Origin: Bacteroidales bacterium
Lineage (GTDB): Bacteria > Bacteroidota > Bacteroidia > Bacteroidales > P3
NCBI GenBank assembly: GCA_017443265.1
Contig: JAFSOU010000113.1
Span: 1-64,000 of the forward strand
DNA: 64,000 bases
Reading direction: 5' to 3'
The position numbers and the translations under genes were made by a program. Of the stretch, positions 15,194-24,466 are shown piece after piece; position 1 is the first letter of the stretch; the number at the start of each line of letters is the position of its first letter. Under the pieces are notes generated by a model that worked only from the letters and a program-made list of their open reading frames with translations, searched no databases and had not been told where the DNA came from.

Positions 15194-16363
15194 ATGAAAA
15201 AATACAATTTCGACGAAATTATCGAACGCAGGGGCACTTCCTGCGTCAAGCACGATATGATGGACCGCATTTACGGCACCAACGACCTTATGCCTATGTG
15301 GGTGGCGGATATGGACTTCCGCTCTCCCGACTTCGTCATTGACGCCATCAAGGAGCGTTGCAAGCACGAAGTCCTCGCCTACACTTTCGGCTCCGACTCT
15401 TATTTCGAAGCCATAATCGGCTGGCTGTCGCGACATTACTCTGTATCGGCACAGAAAAACGAGCTGCACTACGTGCCCGGCATTGTGGCGGCCATTGCCT
15501 TTGCCATACAGGCTTTCACTGAAAAAGGCGACGGCATTATGATAATGACTCCCGTTTATCCTCCCTTTGTGGACTTGCCCACCTACGCGCAACGCCGCTT
15601 GGTTTGCAGTCCACTGAAAACCGTGGACGGACGTTTTGCCATCGATTTCGACGATTTCGAGCAGAAAGCGCGCGACAGCAAACTGCTGCTCCTCTCCAAC
15701 CCCCACAACCCCGGCGGCACGGTGTGGAGCCGCGACGACCTACAGCGTATCGACCAAATTTGCCGCAACACTGGAACCATAGTCATCTCCGACGAAATCC
15801 ATGCCGACCTTACTTTGCCCGGCTACAAACACACATCGTTCACCACCGTGTCGCCCGAAGCCAAGAGCAACACCATCACGTTCATAGCACCCAGCAAGAC
15901 TTTCAACATAGCGGGCATGGGCAGTTCGGTGGCCTACATCCCCGATAATAAGCTGCGCAACACCTATTTCGGCTACCTCGACGGCTACGAGGTGGCCAAC
16001 GGCAACGTGTTTGCCTACACCGCCGCCGAAGCCGCCTACCGCCACGGCGACGAATGGCTTTTGCAGGTGAGGGAATATATCGCCGGCAATGTGGACTTCA
16101 CCATCGACTACCTACACAAAAACCTGCCCGCGGTGGTGGCCATGCGTCCCGAAGCATCGTTTTTGGTGTGGATGGATTTCCGTCCCACAGGTCTGGATTA
16201 CGAAGAAATCAAATCGAGACTGCTGAACAAGGCAAAAGTAGCCCTTAACGACGGCTATACCTTTGGCGGCGAGCAGTACAAAGGCTTTTTCCGGTTGAAT
16301 ATCGGATGCCCTCGGGCCAAACTGCAAGAGGCTCTGCAACGGATAGCGGAGGCGTTTTGTTAG
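15194..16363 (+). CDS. patB: PatB/MalY-type aminotransferase (cystathionine beta-lyase)
   Basis: A 389-residue PLP enzyme of fold type I. It has the N-terminal FDEIIERRGTSCVKHDMMD and MPMWVADMDF of the MalY/PatB subgroup, NPHNPGGTVWSRDDL, the Asp-binding VISDEIHADLTLPG, and the Schiff-base lysine in APSKTFNIAGMGS. Members cleave cystathionine to homocysteine. Length is standard. It is a single gene closed by a strong bidirectional terminator. Confidence 0.9.
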   Translation: MKKYNFDEIIERRGTSCVKHDMMDRIYGTNDLMPMWVADMDFRSPDFVIDAIKERCKHEVLAYTFGSDSYFEAIIGWLSRHYSVSAQKNELHYVPGIVAAIAFAIQAFTEKGDGIMIMTPVYPPFVDLPTYAQRRLVCSPLKTVDGRFAIDFDDFEQKARDSKLLLLSNPHNPGGTVWSRDDLQRIDQICRNTGTIVISDEIHADLTLPGYKHTSFTTVSPEAKSNTITFIAPSKTFNIAGMGSSVAYIPDNKLRNTYFGYLDGYEVANGNVFAYTAAEAAYRHGDEWLLQVREYIAGNVDFTIDYLHKNLPAVVAMRPEASFLVWMDFRPTGLDYEEIKSRLLNKAKVALNDGYTFGGEQYKGFFRLNIGCPRAKLQEALQRIAEAFC

Positions 16364-16383
16364 AAAACTGCGATTTATAAAAG

Positions 16384-16418
16384 CAAAGAGTCCCGCGGCT
16401 TCGCCGCGGGACTCTTTG
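16384..16418. terminator. Bidirectional terminator between convergent genes
   Basis: A perfect 16-bp stem (CAAAGAGTCCCGCGGC and its complement) closes on a TTC loop. It lies between the convergent patB and the lipoprotein gene and can serve both. Confidence 0.85.
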
Positions 16419-16454
16419 TATTCTCTGTTTTGCTATACAAACGAGGCTGTCGTT

Positions 16455-17120
16455 TTATTTTGAACCACCCACGTTCTGCATATTGATAATACATCCGAGC
16501 AATTTGGTCCAGCGGCTTTGGAAACTACCGGTGAATGTAATACTCTCGCTGAAATCCACTTTCGGTGAATTGTTGAGGTCGATAGTGTAAGCTCTGCCGT
16601 CGAAAGTTCCAGCTATCTTGCTGTCGCTTTTCTCTGTGATGGTAATATTACCCGATTTCATCAGATAGAATTTTGATTTGCTCATAGCAACTGCCACCAG
16701 CTGTTTTCCAGCAAATTTGCCGTCGATAAGCGAACGATAGTCGAAATCTACGGTATCTGCCGGCGAAAGAGCGTTGTTCACTGTGAACACATCGCCTGCA
16801 CTTACGTTGCCGGTAAGACGGTAGGCCAACATCGGGAAAACGATGCTGTTGGAGTCTTGCAGATGAATCAAATCATTGATGCTCATCGACATAGCCAAAC
16901 CAATTGTGTACATGTTTGCCTTATCGGCATCTTCTTTGGACATAGCCATACTCGACGAGAATGACACCTGCTCCAATTGTGAACCTTCATTGCCATCACC
17001 CATAGAACAGGCGGCTTTTCCGGTAATCTCAGCTACGAGTTCTTGTACGGCTTCTTCCTCGCAGGAGGTGAAAATCATAGCTCCCGCAATTACTGCCATT
17101 GTTAAAAATAACTTTTTCAT
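16455..17120 (-). CDS. Putative lipoprotein of unknown function
   Basis: A 221-residue protein with a lipoprotein signal, MKKLFLTMAVIAGAMIFTSC, followed by EEEAV, an acidic start to the mature protein as in surface-exposed Bacteroidota lipoproteins. The rest is strand-rich with no motif I recognise. A minus-strand -7 box TATATTTG at 17205-17212 gives a leader of about 80 nt. Confidence 0.75.
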   Translation of the reverse strand: MKKLFLTMAVIAGAMIFTSCEEEAVQELVAEITGKAACSMGDGNEGSQLEQVSFSSSMAMSKEDADKANMYTIGLAMSMSINDLIHLQDSNSIVFPMLAYRLTGNVSAGDVFTVNNALSPADTVDFDYRSLIDGKFAGKQLVAVAMSKSKFYLMKSGNITITEKSDSKIAGTFDGRAYTIDLNNSPKVDFSESITFTGSFQSRWTKLLGCIINMQNVGGSK

Positions 17121-17242
17121 GGTGTTTGATGTTTTTTGTTAAAATATTGATTTCCTTTGTTTTATAATTATTTGTGTTTATTCCCGACTTGTGGAGGATT
17201 TTTGCAAATATACGTTTTTTTTGTTTCTTGACGAAAAATATT

Positions 17243-18157
17243 TTATTTAACCGCGTTTTTGTACTTTTCCGTGATGATGGCAATTTTTTCGTCGAACTCC
17301 AGTTGCGGGTCTATCCAACATATCTCGGTGCCGTTGCGTTCCATGCGGCGGAACCACGTCATTTGGCGTTTGGCGAACTGGCGTATGGCGATGTTGAGCT
17401 GCTCCAGCATCTGGTCGTAGGTTATTTCTTTCAAGATATACTGGGTTACATAGCGGTATTCGAGGCCGTAGCGTTTAAGGCGTTCGGGCGACACGCCGCT
17501 GTCGATAAGTGCCTGCACCTCCTCCACCATACCCGTTTGCAGACGCTGTTCAAGGCGCTGGCGTATGCGTTGCATTATGGTTTGGCGAGGGTATGCTATT
17601 CCGAACACCACGCTTGAGAAATCGGTACGTTTTTCGAAGGGATGGTTTTTCTGGTAGTCCTGAATTTCGATGGCACGGAGCATACGTTCGCGGCTCTCGG
17701 TGTCGGTATGGTTGTGGAGCTTTATGTAGGTCTGCAGCAGCTCGGCCAACTGCTCGTCGCTTTGTGTTGCCAGCTTTTCCCTGAGTTCGGCGTTGTGTGG
17801 CACAAATACAAAGGGGTACTGTTTCAGCACCGACTCTATGTAAAGACCTGTTCCACCGCACAATATAGGTATAGTGCCCTTGCTCTGCAACTGGTCATAA
17901 ACCTGCCAGAAATCGCGGTAGAACTCACCTGCACTGTACTCGTAGCCTGGCTGGCGTATATCTATCAGGTGATACGGGATTTTCTTGCCGTGTATGGTAT
18001 ACTCGTCCAAGTCCTTGCCGGTGCCTATGTCCATGCCACGGAACACCTGACGCGAGTCGGCACTGATTATCTCGCCGCCGAGGCGGTAGGCCGTTTCGGT
18101 GGCTATGTGCGTCTTTCCGCATGCTGTGGGTCCGAGTATGGTCAATAGTGGAAGCAT
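17243..18157 (-). CDS. miaA: tRNA dimethylallyltransferase
   Basis: MiaA adds an isopentenyl group to A37 of tRNAs reading UNN codons. The 304-residue protein starts with the P-loop GPTACGKTHIA at 9-19. It continues with the signature ISADSRQVFRGMDIGTGK, HLIDIRQPGYEYSAGEF and LCGGTGLYIES, all diagnostic. The C-terminal part has the WFRRMERNGTEICWID element. It lies 78 bp downstream of the OmpA gene's stop, but a terminator separates them. Confidence 0.96.
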   Translation of the reverse strand: MLPLLTILGPTACGKTHIATETAYRLGGEIISADSRQVFRGMDIGTGKDLDEYTIHGKKIPYHLIDIRQPGYEYSAGEFYRDFWQVYDQLQSKGTIPILCGGTGLYIESVLKQYPFVFVPHNAELREKLATQSDEQLAELLQTYIKLHNHTDTESRERMLRAIEIQDYQKNHPFEKRTDFSSVVFGIAYPRQTIMQRIRQRLEQRLQTGMVEEVQALIDSGVSPERLKRYGLEYRYVTQYILKEITYDQMLEQLNIAIRQFAKRQMTWFRRMERNGTEICWIDPQLEFDEKIAIITEKYKNAVK

Positions 18158-18171
18158 GGTATCGAAAAAAA

Positions 18172-18207
18172 AACGACATTTCCGGCTGTGGTGTCGAAAA
18201 TGTCGTT
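18172..18207 (-). terminator. Terminator of the OmpA-family gene
   Basis: AACGACATTT and AAATGTCGTT form a 10-bp stem around a 16-nt loop. On the minus strand it is followed by a run of T residues, just before miaA. Confidence 0.75.
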
Positions 18208-18235
18208 AGTATCAAGTGGTTATTTTTCTGTCATA

Positions 18236-20905
18236 TTAGTCGTCGAGGAAAGTCAGACGAGCCTTCTGCTTGTTGAACTCGTATTTTCCGAACTCGTTAA
18301 GACCAACGCGGTTGATCACGAAATTGGCGGGAGCGTTTTTCAGCACCACGCACTCCACTTTTTCGAGACGCTGCTGGCCTATCTGTACGCTTTTCAGTAT
18401 CACTATGGCTTTGTCGAGTATGTTGCCTTCGGGGTCGAAAGAGTTGTCGCGTTCGGGGAAATCCTCTTTGTTGATACGACGTTTGTAGAGGAAGTTCATC
18501 GCCTCTTCCCACGAAATTGCCAGAGCCTCGTTGAAACGCTCGTCGATAAGCATCGTTACGGCGGCACCGTTCACAATGGCTTTTATCTCGCCTTTGGTGG
18601 ACTGAATCATAGTAACCGGCACCGATGCCTCTTCGTGGATGATGAAGGGGACTGTCTCCTCGTCGGGATCTTCGGCGGGTTTGTTCACAAGGTCGATAAT
18701 TTTGCCGTCCTCGGTCTCCTTTACAGTTTGCACATCCTCGGCCATGTTGTTGATAAGGCGTTTGGAAACGAAATCGGTGCGAAGTATCACAAAGTCGGTA
18801 CGGCGGTTGAGTTGGTGAGCCACTTCCTGCTGTGCTTTGGGCAGACGGTTTACGTACTCGCATTCGAGGGCTACACCTTTTTTAAATATATATCCGTTAA
18901 CCATCATATCTTTCTCCATCACGCGGGGAATGCGTTCGCCATAGCCCTTGGCCACAAGACGGTCTTTCTCGATGCCGCGCGACACTAGGTAATCTACCAC
19001 TGACTGTGCACGACGCTGCGAGAGGGTGTCGTTGGTGAGGGTGATAAACGGACGGCAGTCGGTGTGCGAACGTATTTCTATCACCAAGTTGGGGTTGTTC
19101 ACCATAATAAGGTAGAGGTCCATCAGCGAGTCCTGATACTGTTCCTTGAGGTCCCATTTGGCGAGGTCGTAGCGGATTTCGGGCAGGGTTACGGGCTGCT
19201 TGGGAACGGGTTCCATGCGGAAATTGTGCACTATGTCCTTGTCGGTGTTGTAGCCGTAGGTGCTTTCGGAGCCTTCCACGCTGAAATAATCGACTTTGGA
19301 GAGGTACATCTTGTATATCACGTTGCGTTTCACCTTGTCGGTGCCGAAACGGTAGGCGCCGTTCTTGTCGGTGATTTCCTCGTATTCGTTGCCGTCGGAG
19401 CCCACAAGACGCACCTTAACGCCGCGCATCAGCTGCATCGATTTCTCGTCGCGCACATTGCCTTCGATGCTATACAGCAGCGGGGGCAGGTAGAACGAGA
19501 ATATGTCGTATTGAAGGTCGTTGAGGCGTTTGCCTTTGAATTCGGTTTTTTTGTTGTGCGGGTCGGCAAGGTAGCGGTTCGACGAGAAATAGCCGTGCTC
19601 GTTGTAATCCACTCCGGTGTAGGGGAAATAAACTATGCCCATTTCGTCGAAAGAGGAGTTGATAGGCACTCCGAGGTTTTCGGCTTTCGACCACGAGGCA
19701 CCTTTTTTCCTTACGCGGAAAAGGTCGAGGCCGCCGAGGCCGGGCAAACCGTTTGACGAGAAGTAAAGCACTGTGTCCTGATTGATGGTTGGGAACACCT
19801 CACGACCGGGGGTGTTCACATTGGGACCGAGGTTCTCGGGTGCTCCGAAATCGTCGGTGAGGGATGAGCGGCGGACAACCCAAAGGTCGTAGTCGCCATA
19901 TCCGTCGGGCATATCAGATGAGAAAAAGAGGGTAAGTCCGTCGGCCGACACACAGGGGTGCATGTGGCTGTAGGCGGTGTCGCCCAAAAAGACGAGTTTG
20001 GGAGTTGACCATTCCTGCTGAGGTTCGTTGCTTTCTTCTTTCTTCGATTTCTTTTTGCCTTTGGTATCCTGTTCGGGCTGCACACGCACGGTAACATAAA
20101 CCTGACAGTTGTTGTCGCGGTGTTCTATCACGTTGCATCGGGTGAAGAACACTGTGTTGCCGTCGGCGGTAGTTGAGGCTTCACTTTCGTTGGCGTGGGT
20201 GTTGATTATCTTTTCGCCGTCGTCTATCAGCTTGAGTTCCATCCAGTTGCCCTTGCGGTCCTTGGTCTGGTAGTAGATGGACGAGAAAGCCTCGCCTGTC
20301 CATTCATCCTTTTTGGCGTCCTCGTCGGCAATGCGCGAAGAGGTAAATGTTATGGAGTTGGTGTCGTTGCCCACAAAGTTGAGCATCCAGTCGTTGTATT
20401 TGGTGTTCCACTGCGGCACCGAGTCGATGACGTGGCGGGTGCGTTCGCGGTGCATCTTGGCGATGAGTTTCAACGACTCCTTGCGTTCGGTGCCGTACTC
20501 GTCGCCTGGCACAAGCCGCAGATACTCGTCGTAGTACTGGTCGGCAAGCTCAATGTTGTTGTCCACAACAGAAAAACGGTACATTTCGGCGAGATAGAGA
20601 TAAATCTTCGGTTCCGAAACATAGTATTTGTTGCTCACAAGGCGTTTGTAGTAGCGTATGGCCTTGTCGTAATAGTTCATAAAACGGTAGCATTCGGCCA
20701 TTTGGAACAGCACGCGGTTTTTCTCGGCGCGGTTCGATTTTATCGATTTGAAAGCATTTTCGTATGTCTCGGCGGCCTCGATGTATTTTTTCTGTTTGAA
20801 AAGCTCATCGGCTTTTTGGGTTACACTTTTGGTCTGGGCAAAACCCGAAACAGCACTCAAAACGGCTAAAACCAGTACAAATAGTCCTTTCTTGTAATTT
20901 TTCAT
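18236..20905 (-). CDS. TPR/PD40/OmpA protein with C-terminal retropepsin-like domain
   Basis: An 889-residue exported protein (signal peptide to about residue 23, GFAQ). In order it has tetratricopeptide-like helices (25-150), PD40/WD-type beta-propeller strands with TFTSSRIADE, LFFSSDMPDGYGDYDLWVV and LYFSSNGLPGLGGLDLF (about 180-460), a carboxypeptidase-regulatory fold (IEGNVRDEKSMQLMRGVKVRL), and an OmpA peptidoglycan-binding domain (IRSHTD...LSQRRAQSVVDYLVSRGI; GYGE). The first four match PorE-type T9SS accessory proteins. The last 140 residues look like a retropepsin-like domain (MLIDERFNEALAIS; LKSVQIGQQRLEKVECVVL; LNEFGKYEF), but the catalytic DTG/DSG is replaced by DER, so proteolysis is unlikely. 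A role in anchoring secretion machinery to the wall is inferred. Confidence 0.85.
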   Translation of the reverse strand: MKNYKKGLFVLVLAVLSAVSGFAQTKSVTQKADELFKQKKYIEAAETYENAFKSIKSNRAEKNRVLFQMAECYRFMNYYDKAIRYYKRLVSNKYYVSEPKIYLYLAEMYRFSVVDNNIELADQYYDEYLRLVPGDEYGTERKESLKLIAKMHRERTRHVIDSVPQWNTKYNDWMLNFVGNDTNSITFTSSRIADEDAKKDEWTGEAFSSIYYQTKDRKGNWMELKLIDDGEKIINTHANESEASTTADGNTVFFTRCNVIEHRDNNCQVYVTVRVQPEQDTKGKKKSKKEESNEPQQEWSTPKLVFLGDTAYSHMHPCVSADGLTLFFSSDMPDGYGDYDLWVVRRSSLTDDFGAPENLGPNVNTPGREVFPTINQDTVLYFSSNGLPGLGGLDLFRVRKKGASWSKAENLGVPINSSFDEMGIVYFPYTGVDYNEHGYFSSNRYLADPHNKKTEFKGKRLNDLQYDIFSFYLPPLLYSIEGNVRDEKSMQLMRGVKVRLVGSDGNEYEEITDKNGAYRFGTDKVKRNVIYKMYLSKVDYFSVEGSESTYGYNTDKDIVHNFRMEPVPKQPVTLPEIRYDLAKWDLKEQYQDSLMDLYLIMVNNPNLVIEIRSHTDCRPFITLTNDTLSQRRAQSVVDYLVSRGIEKDRLVAKGYGERIPRVMEKDMMVNGYIFKKGVALECEYVNRLPKAQQEVAHQLNRRTDFVILRTDFVSKRLINNMAEDVQTVKETEDGKIIDLVNKPAEDPDEETVPFIIHEEASVPVTMIQSTKGEIKAIVNGAAVTMLIDERFNEALAISWEEAMNFLYKRRINKEDFPERDNSFDPEGNILDKAIVILKSVQIGQQRLEKVECVVLKNAPANFVINRVGLNEFGKYEFNKQKARLTFLDD

Positions 20906-21102
20906 CGTGCGTTTTTATATGTGTTTTATAAATACAAACAACTGTTATACAATAATTTATACACAGATATACCGCTCCTTGGGGGCGATAAATCAAGTTG
21001 CTAAAATACGTTTTTTTTTTGGATTTTCGGCATTTTTTTGCTTTTTGGCCAAAAAAAAATTGTTTTTTCTTTCTTCAGTGCCGTAAATCGAAATAATATT
21101 TG

Positions 21103-21110
21103 TAACTTTG
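21103..21110 (+). promoter_or_regulatory. Promoter -7 box of ddl
   Basis: TAACTTTG lies 76 nt before the ddl ATG. It overlaps the in-frame ATG at 21108, ruling that start out. Confidence 0.75.
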
Positions 21111-21185
21111 CAAAACCGTTTCCAAGCATTTTTCGCTGAGCGGAAAAAAACAAAACACATTGTAGCACAAAAAATTACTGTAACG

Positions 21186-22166
21186 ATGAAAAAAAAGATA
21201 GCCGTTGTGATGGGCGGTTTTTCGGGCGAACACGACATTTCAATAAACAGTGGCAACGAGGTTTTCAAGGCTCTTGACAGAGAAAAATACGAGCCTTACC
21301 GCATTGTAATCGAACCCCGGGAGTGGTTCTACCTCTCCGACGACGGCAGCCACCTGCCTTTGGACAAGAACGATTTCTCGGTATGCATCGGCGGAAAGAA
21401 AGTGCGTTTCGACCTCGCTTTTGTGATTGTGCACGGCAATCCGGGCGAAAACGGCCGTCTGCAAGGCTATTTCGATATGATAGGCCAGAAATACACCACC
21501 TGCGATTTCTACACCTCGGTGCTCACTTTCAACAAAGGCTACTGCAACCCGCTGGTGCGCAGTTTCGGCATTGTGGCCCTGGCCAAATCAAAACTTATTT
21601 ACCGCGAACAGGTGAACATCGACGACATACTTGCCGAGCTCGAACTGCCCATTTTTGTGAAACCCGCCGCCGGTGGCTCCAGTGTGGGAATGACCAAGGT
21701 GAAACACCCCGAAGATCTGCCCGACGCCATCGAACGCGCACTGCACGAAGACGACCAAGTGCTGGTGGAGGAGTTCATCGAAGGACGAGAGTTCGGCTGC
21801 GGAGTGATACAGACCAAAACCGACCTGATAGCCTTCCCCGTTACCGAGATAATACCCATCGGACGCGAATTCTTCGACTACGACGCAAAATACAACGGAC
21901 TCTCCAACGAGGTAACACCCGCCGATGTGGAACCCGAAATATCAAACGAGATGCAGCAAACCGCCAAGAAACTATACAAAATGCTCAACTGCCGCGGCAT
22001 AGTTCGTTTCGACTTCATATACAACACACAAAAAAAGAAACTCTTTTTCCTCGAAATCAACACCATACCCGGACAATCGGCGGAAAGCATTGTGCCAAAA
22101 CAAGCACGTGCAATGGGCATAAGCACCTCGGAGCTGTACACAATGGTGATAGAGAGTTTCCTCTAA
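21186..22166 (+). CDS. ddl: D-alanine--D-alanine ligase
   Basis: Ddl makes the D-Ala-D-Ala dipeptide of peptidoglycan. The 326-residue protein is an ATP-grasp enzyme: MGGFSGEHDISINSG at the N-terminus, VIVHGNPGENGRLQGYFDMI, FVKPAAGGSSVGMTKV for ATP, EEFIEGREFGCGVI, and the metal-binding FLEINTIPGQS near the C-terminus. The start at 21186 (MKKKIAVVMGG) is fixed by the family N-terminus and by the promoter overlapping the upstream ATG. Confidence 0.96.
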   Translation: MKKKIAVVMGGFSGEHDISINSGNEVFKALDREKYEPYRIVIEPREWFYLSDDGSHLPLDKNDFSVCIGGKKVRFDLAFVIVHGNPGENGRLQGYFDMIGQKYTTCDFYTSVLTFNKGYCNPLVRSFGIVALAKSKLIYREQVNIDDILAELELPIFVKPAAGGSSVGMTKVKHPEDLPDAIERALHEDDQVLVEEFIEGREFGCGVIQTKTDLIAFPVTEIIPIGREFFDYDAKYNGLSNEVTPADVEPEISNEMQQTAKKLYKMLNCRGIVRFDFIYNTQKKKLFFLEINTIPGQSAESIVPKQARAMGISTSELYTMVIESFL

Positions 22167-22322
22167 CAAAAAAACACATCGGCAATCTGACCGAAAAAAC
22201 AAAAAAAAACTCCGAAATATCACTTCAAAAAATATCAACACATAATAATCTGTTATCGAAAATATTAAACGTGCGAACTAAAAATAGTACGAAAATAATA
22301 TAAAAAACACAATTATTTTTCG

Positions 22323-22330
22323 TATCTTTG
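22323..22330 (+). promoter_or_regulatory. Promoter -7 box of recJ
   Basis: TATCTTTG lies 15 nt before the recJ ATG, giving a very short leader. The rest of the ddl-recJ gap is A-rich with no other feature seen. Confidence 0.7.
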
Positions 22331-22344
22331 CACACTCGAAACAG

Positions 22345-24177
22345 ATGAAAGAAAAACGTTGGATATTAAGGAATGACTATGACAATGAAGCAGTAAAACG
22401 GCTTCAGGAACTTGGCGAGAGCCGGCTCACGGCTTTGCTCCTCGCCGAGCGTGGCATTACTACCGGCGAAGAACGCGACAGATTTTTCAACCCCAAGCTC
22501 ACGCACCTATACGACCCGTTCCTAATGAGGGATATGGACAAAGTCATACCCCGCATCGAAAAAGCTTTCGCCAACCACGAACGCATACTCGTATATGGCG
22601 ACTACGACACCGACGGCACCACAGCCGTGGCACTGCTCTACTCCTACCTGCACAAAAACTACGACAACATCGATTTCTACGTCCCCGACCGCTACACCGA
22701 AGGCTACGGCATATCGCTGAAAGGCGTTGACTACGCAGTGAACACCAACGTAAAACTTGTAATAGCCCTCGACTGCGGCATACGCGCCAACGAACCCATA
22801 GCCTACGCCAACCAGCACGGCATCGACGTGATTGTTGGCGACCACCACCTGCCAGGCGACGAGCTGCCACCGGCCTTCGCCATCCTCGACCCCAAACGCG
22901 ACGGCTGCCCCTACCCCTACAAAGAACTGTCGGGCTGCGGCATAGCCTTCAAAATAGTGGAAGCCATGCTCGAAAAAAAAATCGGCATTAGGATGTGCGA
23001 CAACCCCGACCCGCAAGACGAACGCTATCTGCGACTGAAAAACAACCTGGCCCGATACCTCGACCTTGCCGCCCTGAGCATAGCCTCCGACATAGTGCCC
23101 ATAACCGGCGAAAACCGCGTACTGGCATATTTCGGTCTCAAGATGATAAACTACCGCCCGCGCCCCGGCATCGAAGCAATACTCTTCTACAGCGACATAG
23201 TTCATAAAAACGACGACCCGAAAGACCATTATTTCAACAAAGAACTCACCATCTCCGACCTCGTTTTCCTCGTAGGTCCGCGCATCAACGCCGCCGGACG
23301 CATAGAAGACGCCAAAGACTCGGTGAAACTGCTGCTTTGCGACAACATGAAAAACGCCAACCAGTGGGCCGAGAAAATAAACAAATACAACTCCGAACGC
23401 AAAAAACTCGACCATGCGGTTACCGAAGAGGCCAAACACAAAATAGAATCCGACCCCAAACTGCAAAACAAAAAATCCATAGTGCTGTTCGACGAAGGCT
23501 GGCACAAAGGAGTCATCGGAATAGTGGCCTCGCGACTGGTCGAAGAATTCTACAAACCAACCATCATCTTCACCAAATCCGACAACCTGTACACCGGCTC
23601 GGCTCGCTCGGTGAAAGAGTTCGACATACACTCCGCCATCGACCAATGCAGCGACCTGCTGGAACATTTCGGCGGACACAAATACGCCGCCGGACTTGCC
23701 GTGAAACCCGAAAACTACGACAAATTCGTAGAACGATTCGAACAGGTGGTGGGCAACACAATACTCGACGAACAAACCACCCCCGACATAGAAATCGACG
23801 CCAAAGTGAGCATAGCCAAAGACATAGAACGCACCGGATTTCTCGAACAAATCAAAAAATTCGCTCCCTTCGGCCCGGGAAACATGCTTCCCGTTTTCCA
23901 AAGCAACAACCTTGTGGATACCGGCGACGCCCGCGAGGTAGGCAACGACACGGTGAAACACCTCAAATTCAAAGTAACCGAATGCGACCAAGAGTCGGAC
24001 AAATACTCCGCCATCGGGTTCAGACTCGGCCAATACTGCGACGCCGTGAAAAACGGACACCATTTCAACATCTGCTACCATATAGAAGAAAACTTCTGGA
24101 ACGGCAAAACCGAACTCCAGCTAAATGTGAAAGACCTCAAGCTCCGCTCCGACGACGAGTACCTAGGACCGTTCTGA
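22345..24177 (+). CDS. recJ: Single-stranded-DNA exonuclease RecJ
   Basis: RecJ degrades single-stranded DNA 5' to 3' in recombination and mismatch repair. The 610-residue protein has DHH-family motifs YGDYDTDGTTAVALL (about 86-100), LDCGIRANEPI and VGDHHLPGDELP. The central GPRINAAGRIEDA and the DHHA1 motif GGHKYAAGLAV follow, then the C-terminal OB fold. All metal-binding residues appear present, and length fits the compact Bacteroidota form. Confidence 0.95.
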   Translation: MKEKRWILRNDYDNEAVKRLQELGESRLTALLLAERGITTGEERDRFFNPKLTHLYDPFLMRDMDKVIPRIEKAFANHERILVYGDYDTDGTTAVALLYSYLHKNYDNIDFYVPDRYTEGYGISLKGVDYAVNTNVKLVIALDCGIRANEPIAYANQHGIDVIVGDHHLPGDELPPAFAILDPKRDGCPYPYKELSGCGIAFKIVEAMLEKKIGIRMCDNPDPQDERYLRLKNNLARYLDLAALSIASDIVPITGENRVLAYFGLKMINYRPRPGIEAILFYSDIVHKNDDPKDHYFNKELTISDLVFLVGPRINAAGRIEDAKDSVKLLLCDNMKNANQWAEKINKYNSERKKLDHAVTEEAKHKIESDPKLQNKKSIVLFDEGWHKGVIGIVASRLVEEFYKPTIIFTKSDNLYTGSARSVKEFDIHSAIDQCSDLLEHFGGHKYAAGLAVKPENYDKFVERFEQVVGNTILDEQTTPDIEIDAKVSIAKDIERTGFLEQIKKFAPFGPGNMLPVFQSNNLVDTGDAREVGNDTVKHLKFKVTECDQESDKYSAIGFRLGQYCDAVKNGHHFNICYHIEENFWNGKTELQLNVKDLKLRSDDEYLGPF

Positions 24178-24353
24178 CACACCGGCAAATACATCAAAAA
24201 ATAAACTTAACTGCCACAAAAACAAATGTTTTTACCCCGTTTTGACAAAAAACGGGCAACAAAAACCATTCTATAATCGTTTGGTTTCCAGCACAATACT
24301 TTCGAAACATCAAAAAAAATATGCGTAAAACGCTGAAATTGAAAAAAAAATCG

Positions 24354-24361
24354 TACCTTTG
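24354..24361 (+). promoter_or_regulatory. Promoter -7 box of the rimP-nusA-infB operon
   Basis: TACCTTTG matches TAnnTTTG. It lies about 110 nt before rimP and about 60 nt before the leader hairpin. Confidence 0.75.
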
Positions 24362-24366
24362 CAAAG

Positions 24367-24445
24367 AATTATTGAGGTAAACGAAAGAATTTTCTGAGAT
24401 AAACTTAAGATATACAAAGGAGGGGACAATCAGTCCCCTCTTTTT
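24367..24445 (+). promoter_or_regulatory. rimP leader with intrinsic terminator (attenuator candidate)
   Basis: Between the promoter and rimP lies a short leader ending in a strong terminator: GAGGGGAC (24420-24427), AATCA loop, GTCCCCTC (24433-24440) and a T-run (24441-24445). A terminator inside a 5' leader implies conditional read-through or a short stable RNA. Nearly 50 nt of AT-rich sequence precedes it. Control of a nusA operon by termination would parallel autoregulation of nusA operons in other bacteria. Confidence 0.65.
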
Positions 24446-24466
24446 GATAAAAAAACACAACCAACA

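Noticed and set aside
22522-24081. 519-codon minus-strand frame opposite recJ
   Set aside because: Composition is biased to Val, Phe and Gly with no motif; recJ is complete on the other strand.
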